A program made the position numbers and the translations under genes. Under the pieces are notes generated by a model. It was not told the DNA's origin. It saw only the letters and a program-made list of their open reading frames with translations, and searched no databases. A stretch of 55,365 nt of DNA from Phenylobacterium sp. (lineage in GTDB: Bacteria; Pseudomonadota; Alphaproteobacteria; Caulobacterales; Caulobacteraceae), in the NCBI RefSeq assembly GCF_016793225.1, contig NZ_JAEUMN010000117.1:1-55365 (forward strand), given 5' to 3'. This document shows positions 42,506-50,354 of this stretch, piece after piece. Every line of letters begins with the position of its first letter. Position 1 is the first letter of the stretch.

Positions 42506-42777
42506 CCCGGGACGAGGACCTGGCCGCGGCGGCCGAGGACGAACTGGACCGCGCGCTCACGCTGGGCTGGCGGGAACTGGTCAAGGTGACGCCCTGGGGC
42601 GATACGTTCGAGGGCTTCACGCCGGACGGCCGGGACGTGTGTTTCGAACGCGCCTACATGTGGGAAGGCGCGACGGGCGGCGACATCCGCGTGGAAGTCA
42701 CCGTGTACGAGCCGCAGGCCTACGAAGCCGGCGTACGCCGGATGCGAACGATAACGAGGGACGGGAACACCGCATGA
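42502..42777 (+). CDS. Small conserved protein in the homogentisate operon, 91 aa
   Basis: MTRDEDLAAAAEDELDRALT then 'LGWRELVKVTPWGDTFEGFT', 'CFERAYMWEG' and 'RVEVTVYEPQAYEAGVRRMR'. No named family. Its start overlaps hmgA (ATGA) and its stop overlaps the fumarylacetoacetase gene (ATGA), so it is firmly part of the pathway's translation chain. Might be an assembly or regulatory partner; function unknown. Confidence 0.82.
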   Translation: MTRDEDLAAAAEDELDRALTLGWRELVKVTPWGDTFEGFTPDGRDVCFERAYMWEGATGGDIRVEVTVYEPQAYEAGVRRMRTITRDGNTA

Positions 42778-43778
42778 AGCTGGCGTCGTTGAAGGGGGGC
42801 CGGGACGGCCGCCTGGTGGTCGTGTCGAACGACCTCGCCTGGTACACGCCGGCCGACCGCATCGCGTTCACCCTCCAGGACGCGCTGGACGACTGGGACG
42901 TCTGCGAGCCCGAGCTTCGCGGCCTGGCCGAGAGCCTCGAGCACGGCTCGGTGCCCAAGGCGCGCTTCCACGAGCATGACGCGGCCAGCCCGCTGCCGCG
43001 CGCCTACCAGTGGGCCGACGGCTCGGCCTATGTGAACCACGTGGCGCTCGTGCGGCAGGCCCGCGCCGCCGAGATGCCCGAGAGCTTCTGGACCGACCCC
43101 CTCATGTACCAGGGCGGATCGGACGGCTTCCTCGCGCCGCGCGATCCCATCCCGCTGGGGGACGAGGCCTGGGGATGCGACCTGGAGGGCGAGGTCGCCG
43201 TGGTCACGGGCGATGTGCCCATGGGCGCGAGCCGCGAGGAAGCGCTGGCCGCCATCCGGCTCGTCATGCTCTGCAACGACGTGTCGCTGCGCAACCTGAT
43301 CCCGCACGAGCTCGCCAAGGGCTTCGGCTTCTTCCAGTCCAAGCCGGCGTCCGCGTTCTCGCCGGTGGCCGTGACCCCCGACGCCCTGCCGAACTTTCGC
43401 GACGGCAAGCTGCACGGCAAGCTGGAGGTCGAGCTGAACGGCAAGCCCCTGGGCGAGGCCGACGCCGGCGTGGACATGACCTTCGACTTCGGCGTGCTGA
43501 TCGCCCACGCCGCGAAGACGCGGGCGCTGTCGGCCGGCACGATCATCGGCTCGGGCACGGTCTCGAACCGCGACCCCGACGGGGGCCCCGGCAAGCCCAT
43601 CGCCCAGGGCGGCGTCGGCTACTCGTGCCTGGCGGAGGTTCGCACGGTCGAGACGATCCTCGGCGGCAAGCCTGTGACCCCGTTCCTGAAGGCGGGCGAC
43701 ACGGTGCGCATCCAGATGGTGGACGCCCGGCGCCATTCGATCTTCGGCGCCATCGAGCAGTCGGTGGTCCCGGCATGA
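42774..43778 (+). CDS. Fumarylacetoacetate hydrolase family protein
   Basis: 334 residues from ATG 42774. 'AWGCDLEGEVAVVTGDVPMG' carries the metal-binding acidic residues; 'NDVSLRNLIPHELAKGFGFF' and 'QSKPASAFSPVAVTPD', then 'GTIIGSGTVSNRDP', are the FAH core. In this operon it most likely cleaves fumarylacetoacetate to fumarate and acetoacetate; no maleylacetoacetate isomerase gene is seen nearby, so that step must come from elsewhere. Overlaps both neighbours by ATGA. Confidence 0.93.
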   Translation: MKLASLKGGRDGRLVVVSNDLAWYTPADRIAFTLQDALDDWDVCEPELRGLAESLEHGSVPKARFHEHDAASPLPRAYQWADGSAYVNHVALVRQARAAEMPESFWTDPLMYQGGSDGFLAPRDPIPLGDEAWGCDLEGEVAVVTGDVPMGASREEALAAIRLVMLCNDVSLRNLIPHELAKGFGFFQSKPASAFSPVAVTPDALPNFRDGKLHGKLEVELNGKPLGEADAGVDMTFDFGVLIAHAAKTRALSAGTIIGSGTVSNRDPDGGPGKPIAQGGVGYSCLAEVRTVETILGGKPVTPFLKAGDTVRIQMVDARRHSIFGAIEQSVVPA

Positions 43779-44284
43779 GCGCGCTTCGCGGAGGCGGCGG
43801 CGAGACGGCCGGCGCCACGGTCCTGAAGCTGGACGGCTATCTGCCCTACCGCCTCTCGGTCGCGTCGAACGCGGTGTCGGGGCTGATCGCCCGCGCCTAC
43901 GAGGACCGCTTCGGGCTGACGATCCCGCAGTGGCGGCTGATCTGCGTGCTGGCCGAGGATGGCGGGCTCTCGCAGGTGCAGATCGTCGCCCGGACCGTGA
44001 TGGACAAGGTCACGGTCAGCCGCGCGGCCCAGGGGCTGGTCAGGCGTCATCTCGTCGCCCGGTCCGAGAACGCGGCGGACGGCCGCAGCCACGTCCTGGC
44101 GCTGACCGACGAGGGCCGAAGCCTCTATGCCGAAATCGCGCCGCTGGCGCTGGCCTATGAGGCGGCGCTGATCTCGGGCCTGGCCCCGGACGAGGTGGCC
44201 CTGCTCAAGCGCCTGCTGGGCCGCCTGCAGAGCGCCGCGGGCCAGCTGGCGGGCGACGGCGCCCCGCCTGCAGCAGGCCTCTAG
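43775..44284 (+). CDS. MarR family regulator of the tyrosine operon
   Basis: 169 residues. Winged helix: 'FGLTIPQWRLICVLAEDGGL' then 'SQVQIVARTVMDKVTVSRAA' (recognition helix) and 'NAADGRSHVLALTDEGRSLY' (wing). Last gene of hpd-peptidase-hmgA-orf-fah-marR, overlapping by ATGA. Expected to sense homogentisate or hydroxyphenylpyruvate and act at the hpd promoter (candidate GATACTAGT, 39216). Confidence 0.9.
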   Translation: MSALRGGGGETAGATVLKLDGYLPYRLSVASNAVSGLIARAYEDRFGLTIPQWRLICVLAEDGGLSQVQIVARTVMDKVTVSRAAQGLVRRHLVARSENAADGRSHVLALTDEGRSLYAEIAPLALAYEAALISGLAPDEVALLKRLLGRLQSAAGQLAGDGAPPAAGL

Positions 44285-44302
44285 GCTTCGCTGATCCTCG
44301 CC

Positions 44303-44638
44303 TCAGGCCGCCATGGCCTCGGTGCGGACGCCCCAGCGGTGGGAGCCTTCGCCGAACGGCAGGTGGAAGCCGTACGTCGCCCGCTTGCGCTCGTCGCGCC
44401 AGGTCTCCTCGAAGGAGTGGATGAGCTGCTCCTGCAGCTCTTCCGGGATCTGACGGACATCGTGGCCGAGGTTGCGGGCCACTTGCTCGATCACCATCGT
44501 CCGGTGCGCTTCGCCGCCGAGCGACAGCAGGGCCTCACGGACGCGGCGGCACAGGGTCTGCTTGACCTTGACGGTCTTCCTGGCCGGAGCGGCGTCCTGG
44601 GCGATTTCCAGCTGGTTCTGCATGGTAGCCGCAAGCAT
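44303..44638 (-). CDS. Hypothetical protein, 111 aa
   Basis: MLAATMQNQLEIAQDAAPAR, then 'KQTLCRRVREALLSLGGEAH' 'RTMVIEQVARNLGHD', 'IPEELQEQLIHSFEETW' and 'GYGFHLPFGEGSHRWGVR'-like end (YGFHLPFGEGSHRW). The middle looks like a small winged helix. The second ATG (44623) is an alternative start. Preceded by a hairpin (44641-44662). No family recognised. Confidence 0.7.
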   Translation of the reverse strand: MLAATMQNQLEIAQDAAPARKTVKVKQTLCRRVREALLSLGGEAHRTMVIEQVARNLGHDVRQIPEELQEQLIHSFEETWRDERKRATYGFHLPFGEGSHRWGVRTEAMAA

Positions 44639-44640
44639 TC

Positions 44641-44662
44641 CCCGGTCTGATTTACGACCGGG
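44641..44662. promoter_or_regulatory. Hairpin upstream of the 111-aa gene, downstream of feoB
   Basis: CCCGGTC-TGATTTAC-GACCGGG, a perfect 7-bp stem between the end of feoB and the start of the 111-aa gene (both minus strand). It could end feoB transcription or sit in the leader of the next gene. Confidence 0.35.
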
Positions 44663-44712
44663 TTAAGGCACACGGAAAAAGGGCGGTTAACGCAACCTCG
44701 GGTGGAGGGCGG

Positions 44713-46587
44713 TCAGCCGGCCCCCAGCGCCACGGCCGTGTGGTAGACCAGGAACGACGCGAGGTAGGCCAGCGTGACCATGTAGAGGAACATCACGCCC
44801 ATCCAGCCCCACGAGTTGGTCTCGCGCTTCACCACCCCCAGCGTCGCCACGCACTGCGGCGCGAAGATGTACCAGGCCAGGAAGGACAGGCCCGTGGCCA
44901 GGCTCCAGCTCTCGGCCAGGCGAGCGCCCAGCGCGCCCACGTTCGCCTCGGCGTCGCCGATCGCATAGACCGTGCCCAGCGCGGCCACCGCGACCTCGCG
45001 GGCCGCGAAGCCCGGGATCAGCGCCACGACCATCTGCCAGTTGAAGCCGATCGGGGCGAACAGCGGCTGGATCGCGTGGCCGATCATGCCCGCGAAGCTG
45101 TAGTCGATCGCCGGTCCGATCGCGCCGGCCGGCGGCGCCGGGAACGTCGAGAGAACCCACACCAGCACCATCAGCGGCAGGATGATCCGTCCGGCCCGGG
45201 ACAGGAAGATCTGCGCCCGCTGCAGCAGGTTGCGCAGCACGTTCTCGGCCGAGGGCAGCTTGTAGGTGGGCAGCTCCATGAGGAACGGCTCGACCGCGCC
45301 GCGCCAGAACACCTTGCGGATGACGAACGAGACCGCCAGCGCGCTGGCGATGCCGGCGGCGTACAGGCCGAACATCACGAGGCCCTGCAGGTTGAGTCCC
45401 GGGCCCACCGTGCGGTCCGGGATGAAGGCGGCGATGATCAGCGTGTAGACCGGGATGCGCGCCGAGCACGTCATGAGCGGCGCCACCAGGATCGTCGTCA
45501 TCCGGTCGCGCTTCTGGTCGATGACGCGGGCCGACATGATGCCCGGGATCGCGCAGGCGAAGCTGGACAGCAGCGGGATGAAGGCGCGGCCGTGCAGGCC
45601 GGCGCCGCCCATGATGCGGTCCATGAGGAACGCCGCCCGGGCCATGTACCCGAAGTCCTCGAGCAGGATGATGAAGAGGAAGAGCACCAGGATCTGCGGC
45701 AGGAACACCAGCACGCTGCCGACCCCGGCGAAGAGGCCGTCGACGATCAGGCTCTCGAGCAGGCCGTCCGGCAGCAGGTTCGCCGCCTGCGCGCCCAGCC
45801 AGCCGACCCCCGCCTCGATCGCGTCCGCGGGCGGCCCGGCCCAGGTGAACACGGCCTGGAACATCAGGAACAGCAGGCCGAGCAGGATCGCCAGCCCGGC
45901 GACGGGATGCAGCAGCACGGCGTCCACCTTGCCGGTCACCGTGTCGGGACGCTCGGGCGGACGGACGTAGGTCTTCAGGATACGTTGCGCCTCGCGGTGC
46001 GCCCCGCGGATCTCGGCGGCGGTGGGCTCGCGCCAGGTGTTGGCCCCGGCCAGCGCGCCCGCGGCCAGCAGCTCGTCCACCTTCGCGGTGAGGTCGTCGA
46101 TGCCGCGCTTGCGGGTCGCCACGGTGGTGACGATCGGGCAGCCCAGCTCGCGGCTCAGGCCGTCGAGATCGATCCGCAGGCCCTGGCGCTGGGCGATGTC
46201 GTACATGTTGAGCGCCAGAACCATGGGCCGGCCCACGGCTCTCAGCTCCAGGATCAAGCGCAGCACGAGCCGCAGGTTCGTGGCGTCCGCCACCGCCAGC
46301 ACCACGTCGGGCTCGTGCTCGCCCGCCAGGCGGCCCAGCACGGCGTCGCGCGTGACCGCCTCGTCCGGACTGCGGGCGCGCAGGGAATAGGTGCCGGGGA
46401 GGTCCAGGACCGAAAGCGTGCGGCCGGCGGGCGTGGTCAGCGTGCCCTCCTTCCGCTCGACGGTGACGCCGGCGTAGTTGGCCACCTTCTGGCGGCTGCC
46501 GGTGAGCGCGTTGAACAGCGCGGTCTTGCCGGTGTTGGGATTGCCGACCAGCGCCACGCGCGTCGGCCGCAGGACGCCCTCGCTCAT
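44713..46587 (-). CDS. feoB: Ferrous iron transport protein B
   Basis: 624 residues. N-terminal G domain: G1 GNPNTGKT (15-22), G2 'VANYAGVTVE', G3 DLPG (62-65), G4 'LNMYD'. Then the membrane domain with two Gate motifs ('FIPLLSSFACAIPGIMSARV' and 'LPTYKLPSAENVLRNLLQRA'). Imports Fe2+. Shorter than E. coli FeoB (773) as in many alphaproteobacteria. ATG overlaps the feoA stop (ATGA). The 754-aa opposite frame is a shadow. Confidence 0.95.
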   Translation of the reverse strand: MSEGVLRPTRVALVGNPNTGKTALFNALTGSRQKVANYAGVTVERKEGTLTTPAGRTLSVLDLPGTYSLRARSPDEAVTRDAVLGRLAGEHEPDVVLAVADATNLRLVLRLILELRAVGRPMVLALNMYDIAQRQGLRIDLDGLSRELGCPIVTTVATRKRGIDDLTAKVDELLAAGALAGANTWREPTAAEIRGAHREAQRILKTYVRPPERPDTVTGKVDAVLLHPVAGLAILLGLLFLMFQAVFTWAGPPADAIEAGVGWLGAQAANLLPDGLLESLIVDGLFAGVGSVLVFLPQILVLFLFIILLEDFGYMARAAFLMDRIMGGAGLHGRAFIPLLSSFACAIPGIMSARVIDQKRDRMTTILVAPLMTCSARIPVYTLIIAAFIPDRTVGPGLNLQGLVMFGLYAAGIASALAVSFVIRKVFWRGAVEPFLMELPTYKLPSAENVLRNLLQRAQIFLSRAGRIILPLMVLVWVLSTFPAPPAGAIGPAIDYSFAGMIGHAIQPLFAPIGFNWQMVVALIPGFAAREVAVAALGTVYAIGDAEANVGALGARLAESWSLATGLSFLAWYIFAPQCVATLGVVKRETNSWGWMGVMFLYMVTLAYLASFLVYHTAVALGAG

Positions 46588-46916
46588 CGCGCCGCGTCTT
46601 CCGGGCGCTCGATGCGGACCCAGACGTGCTGCGCGTCGCGACGGCGCAGCGCCACGCGCATGTCGTCGACGCGGACGGCGATGGGATCGCCCTTGATCAG
46701 CCCCTGGTGCAGGAGCTCGACCCGCGCGCCCTCGACGAAGCCGAACTCGAGCAGGCGCCGTTCCAGCTCGGACTCGTCCACGCCGTGGCCGCCGCTCTGG
46801 TCGGCCCGCACCTCGACGATCACCCCGCGGTCGCCCGGCTGCACCGTGGACAGCGAAACGCTGCCCGCCAGGACGGCGTCCGCTCCGCCCCTCGCCTCGG
46901 CCGCCATGTCGTGCAT
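46584..46916 (-). CDS. feoA: Ferrous iron transport protein A
   Basis: 110 residues (a second ATG at 46907). SH3-like FeoA domain: 'LSTVQPGDRGVIVEV', 'LERRLLEFGFVEGARVELLH', 'DPIAVRVDDMRVALRRRDA'. N-terminal extension of about 20 residues before the domain. Promoter region has a Fur-like site at 46951. No feoC. Confidence 0.92.
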   Translation of the reverse strand: MHDMAAEARGGADAVLAGSVSLSTVQPGDRGVIVEVRADQSGGHGVDESELERRLLEFGFVEGARVELLHQGLIKGDPIAVRVDDMRVALRRRDAQHVWVRIERPEDAAR

Positions 46917-46950
46917 TCGCGTGGATCCCGCCGACGCCGCCCGCGAAACT

Positions 46951-46965
46951 TGCGAACGATTATCA
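46951..46965 (-). promoter_or_regulatory. Fur-like box in the feoAB promoter
   Basis: TGCGAAcgATTATCA, partly symmetric (TGATAAT-c-GTTCGCA on the gene strand). GATAAT in it can serve as the -10. Suggestive of Fe-responsive repression, expected for feoAB, but only half the site is canonical. Confidence 0.45.
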
Positions 46966-47038
46966 GGTATGCGCGCAGCCTCTTCGACGCAAGGCTCGCG
47001 TTGACGCGGGCGCCCGTCCCCCTATGTTCGCCGCCGCT

Positions 47039-47124
47039 GCCCCAGTGGCGAAATGGTAGACGCGGCAGACTCAAAATCTGCTTTCCGCGAGGGAGTGCTG
47101 GTTCGAGTCCGGCCTGGGGCACCA
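47039..47124 (+). tRNA. tRNA-Leu (CAA)
   Basis: 86 nt with encoded CCA. Acceptor GCCCCAG/CTGGGGC, D-arm region, anticodon stem GCAGA/TCTGC with loop CTCAAAA (anticodon CAA, reads UUG), long variable arm TTCCGCGAGGGAGT as in class II tRNAs, and T-loop GGTTCGAGTCC. An integrase gene follows 170 bp downstream, so its 3' end is probably the island's attachment site. Confidence 0.96.
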
Positions 47125-47130
47125 TCGACC

Positions 47131-47234
47131 TGTTCGCGCATGATCGCGGGCGGGTAGGAAAACCACTTAAAATCAGCTATATATGTGGACGCCGGGGTCG
47201 CCGAGAGACGCCAGTGTTCGCGGATGATCGCGGG
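47131..47234 (+). repeat. 20-bp direct repeats in the island end
   Basis: TGTTCGCGCATGATCGCGGG (47131-47150) recurs at 47215-47234 with one change (C to G), 84 bp apart. Position just inside the attachment site suggests arm-type binding sites for the integrase or excisionase. Confidence 0.55.
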
Positions 47235-47238
47235 GCAT

Positions 47239-47291
47239 TGGGGGTCACCATTGGGGGCTCGGTTTCGAGACGCCTGCTGGAGTGACCCCCA
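47239..47291 (+). promoter_or_regulatory. Inverted repeat before the integrase start
   Basis: TGGGGGTCAC (47239-47248) and GTGACCCCCA (47282-47291) are perfect 10-bp inverse copies enclosing a direct repeat ATTGGGGG. The right arm ends 2 nt before the integrase ATG (47294). Similar gggggtca boxes precede many P4-type integrase genes. Probable autoregulation or recombination arm site. Confidence 0.5.
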
Positions 47292-47293
47292 CT

Positions 47294-48538
47294 ATGTCGC
47301 TGTCCGACGCTGCTATCCGGTCCGCGAAGCCCGGTGCGAAGCAGTTCAAGCTCTACGACGAGGGCGGACTTTTTCTGATCGTGAAGCCTTCGGGCGGCAA
47401 ACTTTGGCGTCTGAAGTACCGCCACCTGGGCAAGGAGCAGCAGCTTTCGCTGGGGGTCTTTCCGGCGGTCGGCCTGAAAGAGGCGCGCAAGCGCCGCGAC
47501 GCGGCGCGCGAGCAGATCGCCAACGGCTTGAACCCCGCCTTCGAGAAGAAGCGCGCGGCGGCTGCAGCGCTGGTGGGTGCGGCGAACACCTTCAAGGCCG
47601 TGGCTGACGAGTACATCGGCAAGCGCGAGCGGGAAGGGCTGAAGGAGATCACCACCGGCAAGGCCAAGTGGCTGCTGGCGCAGCTGGAGCCTGCGCTGGG
47701 CACACGGCCCATCGCCGACATCGAGCCTTACGAACTGCTCGCCGTCCTGAAGAAGGTCGAGCTTTCCGGCCGCCACGAGACGGCCAAGCGCCTGCTGGCC
47801 TTCTCGGGGCGGGTGTTCCGGTTCGCGGTGGCGACCACGCGGGCCCGGCGGAACATTGCGGCCGACCTGCAGGGCGCGCTGATGTCGCCGAAGGTCAAGC
47901 ATCACGCGGCCATCATCGATCCCAAGGGCGTGGGCGCGCTTCTCCGCGCGATTGACGGCTTCGACGGGCATCCGACGACGCGTTGGGCGCTGCAGCTGGC
48001 GCCGCACGTGTTCGTGCGCCCGGGGGAACTGCGTCAGGCGGAGTGGGCGGAGATCGACCTGGACGCCGCGATCTGGCGCATCCCGGGCTCGCGCATGAAG
48101 ATGAACCGGGAGCATGTGGTGCCGCTGTCGACCCAGTCGGTCGCGATCCTCAAGGCCGCGGGCGAACTCACCGGCGGCGGACGGTTCGTGTTCCCCTCGG
48201 TCCGCACGCCGCTACGGCCGATGTCGGAGAACACCCTCAACGCCGCCCTGCGACGCCTCGGCTACACGTCGGAGGAGATGACGTCCCATGGCTTCCGGTC
48301 GACAGCGAGCACCCTGCTCAACGAGTCGGGGAAATGGAGCGTGGACGCCATCGAGCGCGCCCTCGCACACGGCGACGCCGACAGTGTGCGTGCCGCCTAC
48401 CACCGCGGCGCCCATTGGCAGGAGCGGGTGCAAATGGCGCAGTGGTGGAGCGACTACCTCGACCGGCTACGGGAAGGCGGCAAGGTGATCCCGCTCGACC
48501 TTGCGGGCTTAGGGTGCTTGCGCGAGCGTATGGCCTGA
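47294..48538 (+). CDS. P4-type tyrosine integrase (DUF4102 N-terminus)
   Basis: 414 residues from ATG 47294 (GTG 47282 possible). N-terminal arm-binding domain 'MSLSDAAIRSAKPGAKQFKL' and 'GGLFLIVKPSGGKLWRLKYR', core-binding domain in the middle, catalytic residues: Arg in 'VFVRPGELRQAEW', Lys in 'SRMKMNREHVVPLS', His-x-x-Arg in 'TSHGFRSTASTLLNE', His in 'ALAHGDADSV' and Tyr in 'RAAYHRGAH'. Integrates the island at the adjacent tRNA-Leu. Reads away from the tRNA into the island. Confidence 0.94.
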   Translation: MSLSDAAIRSAKPGAKQFKLYDEGGLFLIVKPSGGKLWRLKYRHLGKEQQLSLGVFPAVGLKEARKRRDAAREQIANGLNPAFEKKRAAAAALVGAANTFKAVADEYIGKREREGLKEITTGKAKWLLAQLEPALGTRPIADIEPYELLAVLKKVELSGRHETAKRLLAFSGRVFRFAVATTRARRNIAADLQGALMSPKVKHHAAIIDPKGVGALLRAIDGFDGHPTTRWALQLAPHVFVRPGELRQAEWAEIDLDAAIWRIPGSRMKMNREHVVPLSTQSVAILKAAGELTGGGRFVFPSVRTPLRPMSENTLNAALRRLGYTSEEMTSHGFRSTASTLLNESGKWSVDAIERALAHGDADSVRAAYHRGAHWQERVQMAQWWSDYLDRLREGGKVIPLDLAGLGCLRERMA

Positions 48539-48702
48539 GTCCGCCGTGCAACCTTAGTTGTCTGTTCGCCCAAAGCCTCCGTTAGGCTCGGCGAAGCGTC
48601 GGAGACGTCGCTCTCCAAAAGGCCGATAGTAGCTCGAAATTCAGTAGCCCCGAAAAACCGGCTCCCGCTTTTCCACAAAAGCCTTTGCGGCCTCCCGGTG
48701 AC

Positions 48703-48828
48703 CTCCGGCGTGAGGAGTTCCTTATCCTGCCGCACCCGCAGGTCCTGCAGTACATGCGCAACAAGACAGCCGACTATGGCCGCTGGATCGGTGGTATGCG
48801 CAAGCTGAACCGGCGGTTCAGCGGGTGA
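48703..48828 (+). pseudogene. 3' remnant of an SDR-type gene
   Basis: A frame ending at TGA 48826-48828 encodes 'REEFLILPHPQVLQYMRNKT' then 'ADYGRWIGGMRKLNRRF'. I recognise the pattern as the C-terminal end of a short-chain dehydrogenase family (ILPHPEV..Y...K..DYDRWI.GM); the rest of the gene is missing upstream. So the island carries a truncated fragment behind the integrase. 48539-48702 shows no gene. Confidence 0.6.
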
Positions 48829-48899
48829 GGGCAGTCCCAAACGACAGGGCGCCCAACTCCGAGCGGCTACCAAGAATCAGCGTTCCATCGTGTTATTCA

Positions 48900-49583
48900 A
48901 TGATGCTGACGGAGTTGGACTTCCGACCGTCCGTAGATGGGGCTGGTCGAGATCAGCGCCCAACGGCGTGGATGCGCGCCAACGAAGTGATCGCCTTGGG
49001 CGAGAAACTCACCTGGGGGCTCCGACCCAACGATCTTGCCGCGGCTGGGGCCAGGGGGGCGCTGCGGACCTGGGCTGACCGTCTGGTCGTGGGGCAGACG
49101 GCCTGGAGAGGGGGCGAAATTCCAGCAGTCTTCTGGAGCCTGATGCAGAACCGGCTGGGCGACTGGCACACGGGGACCTTCGAGGTCGATGTGGAGGGGC
49201 GTTTCGTCGTTCGAGCCGAACGTGTGAAGTTTTACGTGAGAGACTTGCGCGAGCTCTTCCCGGAGTTGTTCAGGCAAAGCCGCGCGGCGAGGGCGCCGCT
49301 CGAGGGGAAGCAGAAGGAGGAACCTGCCCAACCTACACCGGCGCCGGCGAAGGCCCCTGCCGCGGGGGGACGAAAGCCGTCTGCAGCCTGGCCCGATTGG
49401 GTCGCGGAGGTCGTTGCATACTTTCACGAGGAGGGCATTCCAGCCGGTGAGGGCTCCGCCGGCGTGGATGTTGTCCTAAAGGTTGTGTCCGATCGCTTGG
49501 CAGAGCGTGGTCTGGAATGTCCCGCGCGTTCCACGACGCAGGAGACAATGCGGGCTGTGCTGCTAAGGCTGCGCTCGCTCTAG
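48900..49583 (+). CDS. Island hypothetical protein
   Basis: About 227 residues from ATG 48900 (starts MMLTELDFRPSVDGAGRDQR; the frame is open back to 48825 but that part looks non-coding). Features: 'NEVIALGEKLTWGLRPNDLA', 'WRGGEIPAVFWSLMQNRLGD', a Pro/Ala linker (about 155-185), and a C-terminal helical region 'WPDWVAEVVAYFHEEGIPAG' similar to small DNA-binding modules in islands. No family recognised; codon usage is less biased than the core genes. Confidence 0.6.
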   Translation: MMLTELDFRPSVDGAGRDQRPTAWMRANEVIALGEKLTWGLRPNDLAAAGARGALRTWADRLVVGQTAWRGGEIPAVFWSLMQNRLGDWHTGTFEVDVEGRFVVRAERVKFYVRDLRELFPELFRQSRAARAPLEGKQKEEPAQPTPAPAKAPAAGGRKPSAAWPDWVAEVVAYFHEEGIPAGEGSAGVDVVLKVVSDRLAERGLECPARSTTQETMRAVLLRLRSL

Positions 49584-49690
49584 ACACCGTTTCCGGCAGT
49601 TTCCGGCACTATCCGGCGCCCGAATCGCGGGGGCTTCCAGACGCTTCCTCCGTACCCGCTGGCTTTCGCTGGCGCTCACGGAGAAGGCCC

Positions 49691-49855
49691 ATGGAACCCA
49701 TCACTGCATCCATCAACGATACCGCCAAGGCGCTGAGCCTGGGGCGGACCTCGATCTACGCGCTCATCCGGGAAGGTCGGCTGGAGACCGTGAAGCTCGG
49801 CCGGCGGACGCTGGTCAAGATCGCGTCGATCCGCCGCCTGCTCGAAGGCCAGTGA
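49691..49855 (+). CDS. Excisionase-like helix-turn-helix protein, 54 aa
   Basis: MEPITASINDTAKALSLGRT then 'SIYALIREGRLETVKLGRRT' and 'LVKIASIRRLLEGQ'. MerR/AlpA-type winged HTH (HTH_17, Xis-like). 7 bp before the next HTH gene, forming a three-gene set with a recombinase. Likely directs excision or regulates it. Confidence 0.88.
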   Translation: MEPITASINDTAKALSLGRTSIYALIREGRLETVKLGRRTLVKIASIRRLLEGQ

Positions 49856-49862
49856 GGCGGCC

Positions 49863-50354
49863 GTGGCCCGGACCCGCCTCAACCCGCGCCTGATCAAGCT
49901 CAACCGGTCCCACACGATCGAGGAGGTGGCGCGCCACTTACGGCTGAGCCGCGAGGCGGTGCGCCGCTGGGTCCGATCAGGCCAGCTGCAGCCCATCGAC
50001 AGCGGCCGCCCGATCCTGCTCGCGGGGGCGACGCTGCGGGCGTTTCTCGCTGAGCGAAGGGCGGCTGCGAAGAGGCCGACGCCGCCCGGGCACATCTACT
50101 GCCTGAAATGCCGGGAACCTCGTCCGCCGGCCTTGGGCATGGCGGATTTCACCCCGCCGCCCGGGCGTGGCGCCGGCAACCTGCGGGCGCTCTGCGCCAC
50201 CTGCGGCACGGTGATGAACCGCCGCGCCCGATGGGAGGCCGTCCCTGTAATCCTGCCGGACGTCGAGGTCCGCGTGGTGGAGCGGGAGGGACGCATAGCT
50301 GAGCGCCCAACCCCTTCCGTCAACGTCGCCTTCAAGGAGCACGCGAGCGCATGA
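49863..50354 (+). CDS. HTH protein with zinc ribbon, 163 aa
   Basis: GTG start 49863. N-terminal 'HTIEEVARHLRLSREAVRRW' plus 'VRSGQLQPIDSGRPIL' is an HTH_17-like DNA-binding domain; the second half has 'IYCLKCREPRPPA' and 'LRALCATCGTVMNRR', two CxxC pairs for zinc. It overlaps the recombinase gene by ATGA. Probably a second directionality or targeting factor for the recombinase. Confidence 0.85.
   Translation: MARTRLNPRLIKLNRSHTIEEVARHLRLSREAVRRWVRSGQLQPIDSGRPILLAGATLRAFLAERRAAAKRPTPPGHIYCLKCREPRPPALGMADFTPPPGRGAGNLRALCATCGTVMNRRARWEAVPVILPDVEVRVVEREGRIAERPTPSVNVAFKEHASA

Noticed and set aside
44641-44700. CtrA-type site from the two TTAA motifs
   Set aside because: The spacing between the TTAA halves is far longer than the 7 bp required.
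44740-47004. 754-aa plus-strand open frame
   Set aside because: Antisense to feoB and feoA, composition rich in His/Arg/Asp/Gln without domains.
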